From positions 1 to 7,018 of the forward strand of contig CAYLYP010000117.1 of NCBI GenBank assembly GCA_964387795.1: a stretch of 7,018 bases of DNA, written 5' to 3'. Source of the DNA: CAYLYP01 sp964387795. GTDB taxonomy: Bacteria > Bacteroidota > Bacteroidia > Bacteroidales > UBA7960. Positions within the stretch are counted from its first letter, which is position 1. The number at the start of each line of letters is the position of its first letter. This document shows positions 1-6,109 of the stretch, one piece after another. The notes beneath the pieces were generated by a model. It was not told where the DNA came from. It saw only the letters and a list, made by a program, of their open reading frames with translations, and ran no database searches. Both the position numbers and the translations under genes were made by a program.

Positions 1-3
1 AAA

Positions 4-924
4 ATGAAAAATTTCCTTGGGCTTTTAGTCCTTACAATTGTTATGTCTTCTTGTAACATAAAAAAACACGCCCTTGAACTAAACCTTACAAAAGGTGAAA
101 CATATAATCAGGTGATGAGCAATAAAACAATTATTTCCCAAAAATTGATGGGAGAGGATGTTATCATGGGAATGCTTATCACTGGAACTATGTCTTATAA
201 AGTTTTGGATTTCCAAAACTCACTTTATGATATGGAAGTAAGGTATAAAGATATGACCATGACAATGAACCTGCCTAACGGAAAGATGGAATTCAGTTCG
301 CTGAACATTGATTCTGCTGACATTTTTTCAACTATTCTTGGCTTAATGATTGACAAACCTTTTAATATTAAAATGACTAAATCCGGCAAAATTACTGAAG
401 TGAGAAATATCGACAATCTGTATGCAGGAATCTTTGATAATTTTCCTTATCTGGATGAAGCCCAGGTTAAGCAACTCTTAAACCAGTTGGATCAAGCCTA
501 CGGAGAAAAATCATTTATAGGAAACCTTGAAGCGTGTACTGCTATTTTTCCAAATGCCCCTGTTGCCCTGAATGCTAAGTGGAAGGTTAAAATAAAACTG
601 GAAGCTAGCATACCTACAAATGTGATTTCTTCTTATAAACTTACCCAGGTTAGCGATTCCTGCTATCATATTTCAGGAACTTCCAAATTAAAAACTTTTG
701 ATAAAGAAGACTACGTTGAAAGCGATGAGAGTATAATTAAGTACGACCTTTCAGGCGAAATGGTCTCCGATATTATAGTTGATAGAACTACTGGTTGGGT
801 CCTGAATGCAACTTTGGTCCAGAACGTTGAAGGCTATGCAACTTTTAAGGCAAACGCCCAAAGATCAACGGATGTGTCAGTCCCAATGGTAGTAAAAAAT
901 ATTATGACTTATTCTAATAAGTAA
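4..924 (+). CDS. Lipoprotein of unknown function, DUF6263-like
   Basis: A 306-residue protein whose first 17 residues form a lipoprotein signal: a Lys/Asn start, a hydrophobic core, and a lipobox ending MSSC with the acylated Cys at residue 17. The residues after it (NIKKH) do not resemble the acidic surface-export signal described for Bacteroidetes lipoproteins, so it probably stays on the periplasmic side of a membrane. The mature part is beta-rich and opens with 'LELNLTKGETY'. It also contains 'GTMSYKV', 'YDMEVRYKDM', 'PFNIKMTKSGKITEV', 'AIFPNAPVALNAKWKV' and 'IIVDRTTGWV'. From memory this pattern matches the DUF6263 group of Bacteroidetes lipoproteins; I could not search to confirm it. 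No catalytic motif is visible and the role is unknown. The start is fixed by the signal peptide. Only three bases lie upstream, so promoter and operon context are not visible. A hairpin terminator follows 70 bp after the stop. Confidence 0.88.
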   Translation: MKNFLGLLVLTIVMSSCNIKKHALELNLTKGETYNQVMSNKTIISQKLMGEDVIMGMLITGTMSYKVLDFQNSLYDMEVRYKDMTMTMNLPNGKMEFSSLNIDSADIFSTILGLMIDKPFNIKMTKSGKITEVRNIDNLYAGIFDNFPYLDEAQVKQLLNQLDQAYGEKSFIGNLEACTAIFPNAPVALNAKWKVKIKLEASIPTNVISSYKLTQVSDSCYHISGTSKLKTFDKEDYVESDESIIKYDLSGEMVSDIIVDRTTGWVLNATLVQNVEGYATFKANAQRSTDVSVPMVVKNIMTYSNK

Positions 925-994
925 ATTTTTGAAATCAGTTTTAATCATGTTTGTTTATCAATTAAATAGCATGAAATCTTAAAGAGATTTATAA

Positions 995-1027
995 AAAAGC
1001 CCCGGAAACTTTCTTTCCGGGGCTTTT
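995..1027. terminator. Bidirectional rho-independent terminator
   Basis: Perfect inverted repeat: 14 bases at 995-1008 (AAAAGCCCCGGAAA) pair with 1014-1027 around a 5-base loop. The core is GC-rich (GCCCCGG/CCGGGGC). It is flanked by A-runs on the left and T-runs on the right, so it can terminate transcripts from either side. It sits between two convergent genes, 70 bp after the lipoprotein stop. Confidence 0.92.
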
Positions 1028-1097
1028 GAGTTATTAAATGCCTTTATTAAAGCTCTTTTAATACAGACACATTCTTAAATGCTTTGTATTCTCTTAT

Positions 1098-1128
1098 AAA
1101 GATGTTGTTTTTATAAAACAACATCTTT
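1098..1128 (-). terminator. Hairpin terminator of the solenoid-repeat gene
   Basis: Perfect 14-bp inverted repeat, 1098-1111 with 1115-1128 (AAAGATGTTGTTTT and its complement), around a 3-base loop. It lies only two bases beyond the stop codon of the minus-strand gene at 1131. The T-rich end of the stem can act as the U-tract in either direction. It is AT-rich and so weaker than the hairpin at 995-1027, which could back it up. Confidence 0.75.
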
Positions 1129-1130
1129 TA

Positions 1131-2186
1131 TTAGTCAGTCAGGACATATCTTAATGAGAGTCTTGCCCCTACGACCAAATGGTTCCTGGTGTTAAAATCA
1201 TGCTCATAAATTGCAAAAAATGGTTTAAAAGGAGCGTCGTAGTATTTCGAATGGTTCCAGCTAACTGAAGGGCCTAGCAATATGCTGAACTTTGGGCTTA
1301 ATTGATAACCAAAATTTAAAGCCAGGTTTTGATGCTGTGCATTTTCACCTGATAAGTCAGATTGTGAACTTAATTCAGGATTAAAATACAATTTGTTGTT
1401 CATCTGAATAATTGAGCCTAATCCCATCCCAAATGAAAAACATTTATTGTTATGAGAATATGAAGCAATGAATGAGGTGTATAGCTTTTTAATACCAATT
1501 TTGAATGAAATGTTTATTGGATACAATTCAGAAAGCGATACCTCAAACGCCCTATATCCCCCTTTACGCACAATGGATAAAAAGCCAAGAGGAAATCCTG
1601 AACCCAGGGTATCAACAATATTTATAAAACCCAACTGAAAGCCATTCAATATTTTGGTTGTGTTTACAAAGCTTAGTTGTAATCCTTTTAAAGATATGGA
1701 GGTATTCACAAATCCAATTTGAGCACCATCTAAGTGCTTAGCTGTTGTGTTAATGAAGCCTAATTGAACACCATTGACTGAATCAGCAGAGGTGTTCAAA
1801 AATCCCATTTGGGCGCCTTTGGTTGTGCCTGGAACAGTATTTATAAAAGACAACTGGGCGCCTTTTAATGAGCCCCCACAGGTGTTTATAAATCCTAATT
1901 GGGCACCGTTCATTTCTCCACCCACGGTATTAATAAAACTCATCTGGGTCCCGTCAAAACGTCTTTGGTTTACATTCACAAATCCCATTTGGACTCCTTT
2001 ATGTGATCCGGCTGCAAGGTTCACAAACCCAATCAGGGGTATATTAACCTGATCCGGAACCCAGTTGACAAAAAATGTGTAAACCACACTTTTATTACCG
2101 GTAGTTATTGTGTCCTGTCCAAATGATTGGACGCTCATGCAAATTAGCGTTATCATTACGATAATGCCTTTAATTGTTTTTGTCAT
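1131..2186 (-). CDS. Exported protein with 15-residue GxQxxFxN solenoid-type repeats
   Basis: 351 residues. Residues 1-24 form a signal peptide (MTKTIKG, hydrophobic core, cleavage near SFGQ). Residues 50-205 hold about ten tandem copies of a roughly 15-residue unit of the form (L/M/F)-(K/N/D)-G-x-Q-(L/M/I)-(G/S)-F-(I/V/L)-N-(T/V). Examples are 'GAQLGFINTCGG', 'GVQLGFINTTAK' and 'GFQLGFINIVDT'. The last copies are a residue shorter and degenerate. Residues 206-351 are not repetitive. They show alternating beta-strand character ('KLYTSFIASYSH', 'FSFGMGLGS', 'HLVVGARLSLRYVL'), which fits an outer-membrane or surface beta domain. The repeat resembles surface repeat proteins annotated as LA_2272-like (first named in Leptospira); this is recalled, not searched. 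Regular Gly, Gln and Asn positions suggest a stacked beta-solenoid. No enzyme motif is seen. The start is set by the signal peptide. The gene is convergent with the lipoprotein gene and ends at a hairpin. Confidence 0.88.
   Translation of the reverse strand: MTKTIKGIIVMITLICMSVQSFGQDTITTGNKSVVYTFFVNWVPDQVNIPLIGFVNLAAGSHKGVQMGFVNVNQRRFDGTQMSFINTVGGEMNGAQLGFINTCGGSLKGAQLSFINTVPGTTKGAQMGFLNTSADSVNGVQLGFINTTAKHLDGAQIGFVNTSISLKGLQLSFVNTTKILNGFQLGFINIVDTLGSGFPLGFLSIVRKGGYRAFEVSLSELYPINISFKIGIKKLYTSFIASYSHNNKCFSFGMGLGSIIQMNNKLYFNPELSSQSDLSGENAQHQNLALNFGYQLSPKFSILLGPSVSWNHSKYYDAPFKPFFAIYEHDFNTRNHLVVGARLSLRYVLTD
1572..2039 (-). repeat. About ten 45-bp coding tandem repeats
   Basis: In-frame tandem repeats with a period near 45 bp, dropping to about 42 bp in the last copies, encode the solenoid section. 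The DNA copies have diverged while the protein signature (G-x-Q, F, N) is retained, so the array looks old and selected at the protein level. Because the repeat is imperfect, rapid copy-number change by slippage is less likely than in a perfect array. Confidence 0.8.
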
Positions 2187-2425
2187 TTGAAATTATTTTA
2201 TTGGTTTTAAGGTTCATAGCAAAGCATGTCTGCCGGTTTATTTTGCTTTTATTAAAAACCTGCAAACATGTAGTAATACTAAAAAAAACAACAAATGAAG
2301 GAATACACAGAATCATTTCTTCTGGCTAATAAGTAATGATTTTTCTGTCTTGTTTTTCTAACAGACAATGTGTTGATACTACCTTCCTGTCACAAATGTT
2401 TTTTAAAAAGCACTTATTGGTGTCG

Positions 2426-2433
2426 CAAAGATA
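2426..2433 (-). promoter_or_regulatory. Candidate -7 promoter element, minus strand
   Basis: Read on the minus strand this is TATCTTTG followed by C, an exact match to the Bacteroidetes -7 consensus TAnnTTTG. No clear -33 TTG is seen at the expected distance. If used, transcription would start near 2420 and give the repeat-protein gene a leader of about 235 nt. A match this short could arise by chance in a region of this size. Confidence 0.35.
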
Positions 2434-2785
2434 TATATTTTAAAATTAGCTTGTTCCGGTTTTTATTTGGCAGTTTGTTCAATAGTAATTGTTAGATGTT
2501 TGCAGGATAGGATAGTTTCATCTTTAATACGGCTCCTTTAAAGATAGCACCCTTTGGGCTTATTCTTTTTTCTATACAAATACAATCCTTCCTTGATAGG
2601 TTTGAAAAGGAAGTCTTTTTGTGATTTGCTTGCAAGAACCCATAACATCATTGCCGTTAACTGGGGATGTTACGAATGTTGAATTCTCTGTTTTTTATAT
2701 ATCAGTACTTTTTGTCATGTTTTTTGTGCAAAATCTTCTTTATTGTTTTTTTAGCCAATAAAAAGCAAGTTTAATGGATTTCAAT

Positions 2786-2793
2786 TACCTTTG
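2786..2793 (+). promoter_or_regulatory. Candidate -7 promoter element for the T9SS gene
   Basis: TACCTTTG is an exact match to the Bacteroidetes -7 consensus TAnnTTTG, about 94 bases before the start codon at 2887. Transcription would begin near 2799 and leave a leader of roughly 90 nt. The expected -33 position (about 2762-2765) reads AAAG, so the upstream half is not supported. Confidence 0.4.
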
Positions 2794-2886
2794 AGTCGGA
2801 ATCTAACTAATTTTCTTTTTTAGAAAGCGCTAAAAACAGAGTGGTATTGTTTTAATAAAAGTCATTAAACTTCAATTCACTAAAAC

Positions 2887-3375
2887 ATGCAAAAAGGAAC
2901 GATTAAAGTTTTAATTACGCTGTTTACCTCTTTATGGATTACAGGCCTTAGTGCCCAGAATTCAATAAATACAAGCGGCGGAAATGCAAGCAGCACTGAT
3001 GGTAATATGAGCTATTCCGTTGGCCAGGTTTTTTACAATACTTCTCAGGGCACCAACGGTTCTATTATTGAAGGTGTTCAACAACCCTATGAAATATCGG
3101 TTATTATTGGAATAGACGATATTGATGGAATTAATCTTTACTATTCAGCATATCCAAATCCGGTTACTGAATTTTTGACGCTCTCCATAAATGGGGTAGA
3201 AGCTTTTCAGTTGGTATGCAGTCTTTATGACCTGGATGGTAAGCTTATTCAGCAGATACAAGTTACAGATCCGGAAACAAAGATTTGGATGGCCGATTTA
3301 GTTCCTGCTTCTTATATTATCAGGCTTACACAGGGAAATAAAGTTGTCAGGTCATTTAAAGTAGTAAAACTGTAA
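2887..3375 (+). CDS. Small secreted protein with T9SS type A sorting domain
   Basis: 162 residues. A Sec signal peptide spans residues 1-24 (Lys-rich start, hydrophobic core, cleavage after LSAQ). Residues 25-68 ('SINTSGGNASS', 'MSYSVGQVFY', 'GSIIEGVQQPYEI') form a short Gly/Ser/Asn-rich module that I recognise as recurrent at the start of small Bacteroidetes T9SS proteins; its function is unknown. Residues 85-162 are a type A T9SS C-terminal domain: 'AYPNPVTEFLTL', 'LYDLDGKLI', 'LVPASYIIRL' and the terminal 'KVVKL'. In this family the C-terminal domain directs passage through the outer membrane and is then removed, with the cargo released or anchored. Little remains besides the two modules, so the mature product would be only about 60 residues. 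The collagen-like gene follows on the same strand after 342 bp with no obvious terminator between, so co-transcription is possible. Confidence 0.92.
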   Translation: MQKGTIKVLITLFTSLWITGLSAQNSINTSGGNASSTDGNMSYSVGQVFYNTSQGTNGSIIEGVQQPYEISVIIGIDDIDGINLYYSAYPNPVTEFLTLSINGVEAFQLVCSLYDLDGKLIQQIQVTDPETKIWMADLVPASYIIRLTQGNKVVRSFKVVKL

Positions 3376-3557
3376 AGAGCTTATTAGCGTTCTTGGTCTA
3401 CAAACAAACCAATGGGCTCAATGTTCTTTATTCGAATACTCTTTTTGCTTTCCTTTTTGACCGGAAAACAAAATCAATGATTGTTCTTAATCATCCAATC
3501 CGGGTAAAAGGATGTTTTATTAATAATATTGATTTGTTTGAAAATTAATATTTGATG

Positions 3558-3590
3558 ATTGCTGGCATCGAAGAATGCAAATTAGTATTG
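3558..3590 (+). promoter_or_regulatory. Candidate promoter of the collagen-like gene
   Basis: A -33-type ATTG at 3558-3561 is separated by 21 bases from TAGTATTG at 3583-3590, which differs from the Bacteroidetes -7 consensus TAnnTTTG at one position. Spacing is as expected. A start near 3596 would put the ATG at 3592 outside the transcript, supporting translation from 3718 with a leader of about 120 nt. Confidence 0.35.
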
Positions 3591-3591
3591 G

Positions 3592-3634
3592 ATGTTTCAA
3601 AAACATGATTTTTTGCTTCATGTTTTAAGAAGCA
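3592..3634 (+). promoter_or_regulatory. Overlapping, mutually exclusive hairpins in the leader
   Basis: Three perfect stems share bases. ATGTTT (3592-3597) pairs with 3601-3606. AAAACATGA (3600-3608) pairs with TCATGTTTT (3618-3626). TGCTTC (3614-3619) pairs with GAAGCA (3629-3634). Neighbouring stems cannot form together. They would lie at the 5' end of the transcript if the promoter at 3558-3590 is real. A switch or a stabilising structure is possible, but no known riboswitch is recognised. Confidence 0.25.
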
Positions 3635-3717
3635 TTTCAACTGTATGCAGTCTGAATCCATCAGGGTATTTGAAAAAATGTAACGGATTTAAAAACAAAA
3701 CATTAAACACAAACCTC

Positions 3718-5601
3718 ATGAAAAGAAAGTGGAATTGTATTTTTGCTGCTGCGATACTATCAATCGCAAGCATATTTTCGGGTGCTGGTTTATTTGGACA
3801 GGTGCCTCAGAAAATGAGCTATCAGGCTATTGTCAGGAATAGCAACGACCAATTGGTGACAAATCAGAATGTCGGGATGCTGGTAAGCATTTTGCAAGGC
3901 TCGGATGAAGGTACAGTGGTTTATTCCGAAAGCCATTCATTAAGCACAAATATTAACGGATTGGTTAGTATGGAGATTGGTAGTGGAAGCGCTATTGTTG
4001 GTGATTTTTCAACAATCGACTGGGCTAATGGGCCATACTTTATTAAAACAGAAACAGACATTACAGGAGGAACAAATTATACAATTTCAGGAACTACTGA
4101 ATTATTAAGTGTGCCTTATGCTTTGTTTTCTGCAAATGGAACCCCTGGTCCTGCTGGTCCTGAAGGCCCCCAAGGTCCTGAAGGCCCCCAAGGCCCAACC
4201 GGAGCTACCGGTCCTCAAGGTGCTACTGGCCCTGCTGGCCCCCAAGGCCCAATCGGTGCCACTGGCGCAACCGGAGCTACTGGCCCTGTTGGCCCTATGG
4301 GTGCCCAAGGTCCTGCCGGCCCTATTGCTGGTTCAGATAAACAAATTATTTTTAACGATAATGGTTCTGCAGGCGGTAACGCAAACCTTCTTTGGGATAA
4401 CGGGACAAATGCTCTTTACCTGAATGGGAAAATATCTGCATATCAGGCTCAATTCTATAGTCTTGTGGGTACTGGCACCCGGTTTGTTGGCACTGATAAT
4501 AATGGAAACCTTTTTGCATCCACTTTTTTGGGTGCAACAGGAACAGGAACCATAAATACTATTCCTAAATGGACTTCAACAGGTAATACTTTAGGAAATT
4601 CCCAGATTGTTGATAATGGCAACAATGTTGCTATTGGTGCTGGCATCTTTAACTCTTATAAAATGTATGTTTATCATCAGCAACTTACTACAAATGGTGA
4701 TGGACAAAGTGCAATTTTTTGTTATAGGGACCGGGATACCCAAAACCAAGGAACTTCTAATGGTATGACCGGATCAAATACTGGTGTTGCTGGCCTTTCA
4801 TTTTGGGGCGATGAATATAGTTTTGGCACAGCGGGCTGGAACTATAATGATTATATCCGATGTGGCGGCATATTAGGTAGTGAAGTATTTGGTAATTATT
4901 GGGGAAGCCTTGGTTATAAAGCCAGCAATTCCAGTATTTATGGTGTTTATGGCACATCTGCTTATGCTAACGGGGCTGGCAAGGACAATACTTCTGCCGG
5001 TATCGGTGTTGCCGGATATGGCTCCTTAATGGGTTCCTGGTTCAGGGGAGATGTATATGGTGCTATCGTTAAAGGTGAAAGAATGAGCTTGTATGTGGAT
5101 GGAAAATCATATACAAATGATGTAATTGCCCAGCTTAACCAAAATACGGGTAATGATCGTTTTGCAACTTATGTGCCTACTTCAATGACCGTTGATGTGT
5201 ATATGAAAGGTACCGGAGAATTGGTTGGCGGAAAAGCAGTTATCAAATTTGATAACAATTATCAACAGATCATTTCTGATAAAGATCCTGTTATTGTTAC
5301 GGTTACCCCTATCGGGAAATCAAATGGGATTTATCTTGATGCCGTTAAAAGCGATGGTTTTGTTGTAGCAGAAAACAATGATGGGAAATCAAATGTGAAA
5401 TTCACCTGGATTGCCATTGCTACAAGAAAAGGCTATGAAAACCCTCAAAACCCATCTGAACTATTGAGCCCCAATTTTGATGATCAGTTGGACAAAGTAT
5501 TATTTAATGAAAATGAACTTGATAAATCTGCTGCCCCTGTTTGGTGGGATGGTGAAAAATTGAACTTTTCACCTGTTCCCCTAAAACCGATAGTAAGATA
5601 A
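3718..5601 (+). CDS. Secreted collagen-like (Gly-X-Y) surface protein
   Basis: 627 residues from the ATG at 3718. This start is preferred over the in-frame ATG at 3592 because it gives a proper signal peptide (MKRKWN, hydrophobic core, cleavage near LFGQ, residue 28). Residues 29-139 are the head module common in secreted Bacteroidetes proteins ('VPQKMSYQAIVRN', 'VVYSESHSLSTNINGLV', 'IDWANGPYFIKTETD', 'TELLSVPYALFSA'). Residues 141-203 are 21 uninterrupted Gly-X-Y triplets, 14 with Pro at X and five GAT. Then comes a fibre-like stretch ('KQIIFNDNGSAGGNANLLWDN', 'NTIPKWTSTGNTLGNSQI', 'NNVAIG'), Gly-rich repeats to about 440 and a C-terminal beta module at about 446-570 ('GELVGGKAVIKFDN', 'VTVTPIGKSNGIYLD', 'VKFTWIAIATRKGYE'), a type seen at the end of many secreted bacterial proteins. 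There is no T9SS domain at the C-terminus. A trimeric surface fibre or adhesin is inferred, not shown. A strong terminator follows. Confidence 0.88.
   Translation: MKRKWNCIFAAAILSIASIFSGAGLFGQVPQKMSYQAIVRNSNDQLVTNQNVGMLVSILQGSDEGTVVYSESHSLSTNINGLVSMEIGSGSAIVGDFSTIDWANGPYFIKTETDITGGTNYTISGTTELLSVPYALFSANGTPGPAGPEGPQGPEGPQGPTGATGPQGATGPAGPQGPIGATGATGATGPVGPMGAQGPAGPIAGSDKQIIFNDNGSAGGNANLLWDNGTNALYLNGKISAYQAQFYSLVGTGTRFVGTDNNGNLFASTFLGATGTGTINTIPKWTSTGNTLGNSQIVDNGNNVAIGAGIFNSYKMYVYHQQLTTNGDGQSAIFCYRDRDTQNQGTSNGMTGSNTGVAGLSFWGDEYSFGTAGWNYNDYIRCGGILGSEVFGNYWGSLGYKASNSSIYGVYGTSAYANGAGKDNTSAGIGVAGYGSLMGSWFRGDVYGAIVKGERMSLYVDGKSYTNDVIAQLNQNTGNDRFATYVPTSMTVDVYMKGTGELVGGKAVIKFDNNYQQIISDKDPVIVTVTPIGKSNGIYLDAVKSDGFVVAENNDGKSNVKFTWIAIATRKGYENPQNPSELLSPNFDDQLDKVLFNENELDKSAAPVWWDGEKLNFSPVPLKPIVR
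4138..4326 (+). repeat. Collagen-like Gly-X-Y coding repeat
   Basis: Sixty-three codons of uninterrupted Gly-X-Y. The DNA is markedly more GC-rich than its surroundings and contains an exact 18-bp tandem duplication (4156-4173 and 4174-4191, starting GGTCCTGAAGG) encoding GPEGPQ twice. The GAT triplets are clustered. Copy number could vary by slippage or recombination without breaking the frame, since units are multiples of nine bases. Confidence 0.92.
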
Positions 5602-5632
5602 TTCTCAATCTTTTTTATTTAAGACTTTATTG

Positions 5633-5690
5633 GCTTAAAGCAAACAAAATACCTCTGTGAGGAATTGTTTGCTTTAAGCTTTTTTCTTTT
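5633..5690 (+). terminator. Rho-independent terminator of the collagen-like gene
   Basis: A perfect 15-bp stem pairs 5633-5647 (GCTTAAAGCAAACAA) with 5665-5679. A second small stem lies inside it (CCTC 5652-5655 with GAGG 5659-5662). The arm is followed directly by TTTTTTCTTTT. It starts 31 bases after the stop codon at 5601 and isolates the gene from the downstream region. Confidence 0.93.
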
Positions 5691-5708
5691 ATGCGGCAAA
5701 TTTGTTTA

Positions 5709-5817
5709 ATCGAAATTTGTAAATCGTATATTGTCAATCGCTAAATCACTAAATCATAAATTGTTACATCGTTAATCTGTATTTCTAATCGTCACTCGTA
5801 AATCATAAATCGTCAAT
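5709..5817. repeat. Degenerate 7-8 bp tandem array, unit near ATCGTAA
   Basis: Successive units begin with ATCG, ATTG or ATCA every 7-8 bases: ATCGTAT, ATTGTCA, ATCGCTAA, ATCACTAA, ATCATAA, ATTGTTAC, ATCGTTA, then after two longer units ATCATAA and ATCGTCA. About a dozen units cover 109 bp. On the other strand the unit reads as TTACGAT/TTTATGAT. Similar decayed ATCGTAA-type arrays occur between genes in other Bacteroidetes, from memory. It is too short-period and spacer-free to be CRISPR. Confidence 0.7.
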
Positions 5818-5822
5818 AACTT

Positions 5823-5915
5823 TATACCATCTCCACTACTTCTCCAATATCCACATGGACGATACTGAACCTGATAAGACCTTGGTATATCCTTGGTAAT
5901 ACCGTGACCTGGTCA
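5823..5915. repeat. Segment with direct and inverted short repeats
   Basis: Adjoining the array is a stretch with CCTTGGTA twice (5880-5887 and 5891-5898, 11 bp apart), an inverted GGTAT/ATACC pair (5884-5888 and 5899-5903) and a perfect 11-bp palindrome TGACC-T-GGTCA (5905-5915). Its composition is less AT-rich than the flanks. It may be a copy of a dispersed intergenic element or an operator region. One plus-strand frame is open for 31 codons but has no start or recognisable product. Confidence 0.35.
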
Positions 5916-6109
5916 TGATATTGAAAACCAGCTTATTAAGTGATTTTCTTTAACATTTAATAAGTTAAAATTAACATCCATTAACAATGGGTGTGTTGTA
6001 TATTGTTGAAGGCCTGTTATATGTATCATTATCTATAAGTTAATAAATGTAAAATGATTTTATTTATTTCATTGTTTTTTCATTAAGCAATCAAAAATTT
6101 AAGCGGGAT

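Larger units (their letters stand above)
2187..2886. other. 700-bp non-coding region between divergent genes
   Basis: Stops are frequent in all frames and I see no supportable gene. It holds the probable promoters of the minus-strand repeat gene and the plus-strand T9SS gene (listed separately). Two modest inverted repeats lie in the middle: an 8-bp stem, 2520-2527 with 2538-2545 (ATCTTTAA), and a 7-bp stem, 2643-2649 with 2666-2672 (TAACATC). Just after the first, a bulged hairpin around CCCTTTGGG (2550s) is followed by a T-rich stretch, a weak terminator shape. Repeats this short are expected by chance in AT-rich DNA. Confidence 0.6.
3376..3717. other. Non-coding gap and leader before the collagen-like gene
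   Basis: No gene is supported here. No terminator with a clear T-run follows the T9SS gene, only small imperfect stems near 3377-3395 and 3449-3467. The right part holds a candidate promoter (3558-3590) and a set of competing hairpins (3592-3634). The frame of the downstream gene stays open back to an ATG at 3592, but those 42 codons show no signal peptide or conserved character. Confidence 0.6.

Noticed and set aside
225..416. Minus-strand 63-codon open frame inside the lipoprotein gene
   Set aside because: It lies fully within a well-supported gene and shows no recognisable features.
1774..2052. Plus-strand open frame of 92 codons with a repeated NPIWAP-like pattern
   Set aside because: It is the antisense shadow of the solenoid repeats. 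The apparent repeat follows from the 45-bp DNA period, and it has no signal, start context or independent character.
3477..3494. ATGATT/AATCAT inverted repeat as a terminator of the T9SS gene
   Set aside because: It has only six AT-rich pairs and no T-run, so it cannot be supported as a terminator.
3592..3717. In-frame N-terminal extension of the collagen-like gene
   Set aside because: The extension would bury the signal peptide 42 residues in, and its composition is not protein-like. The ATG at 3718 gives a standard signal peptide.
4109..4423. Plus-strand open frame, Leu/Ala/Pro-rich, overlapping the collagen tract
   Set aside because: It is a frame-shifted reading of the Gly-X-Y repeat. 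The minus-strand frame at 4105-4308 is the same artefact.
4352..4957. Minus-strand open frames of 61-66 codons at 4352-4537, 4455-4646 and 4757-4957
   Set aside because: All lie opposite the collagen-like gene, overlap or sit close together, and lack plausible protein character.
3718..5601. Phage tail fibre as the identity of the collagen-like protein
   Set aside because: Fibre-like stretches are present, but the signal peptide and Bacteroidetes secreted head module indicate a cellular exported protein, and no phage genes are nearby.
5709..5817. CRISPR array
   Set aside because: Units are 7-8 bp and contiguous, with no spacers, and no cas gene is in the window.
5823..5918. Remnant of a gene (31 open codons ending in TGA at 5916)
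   Set aside because: It is bounded by a stop at 5817-5819 and has no start codon or recognisable protein similarity.
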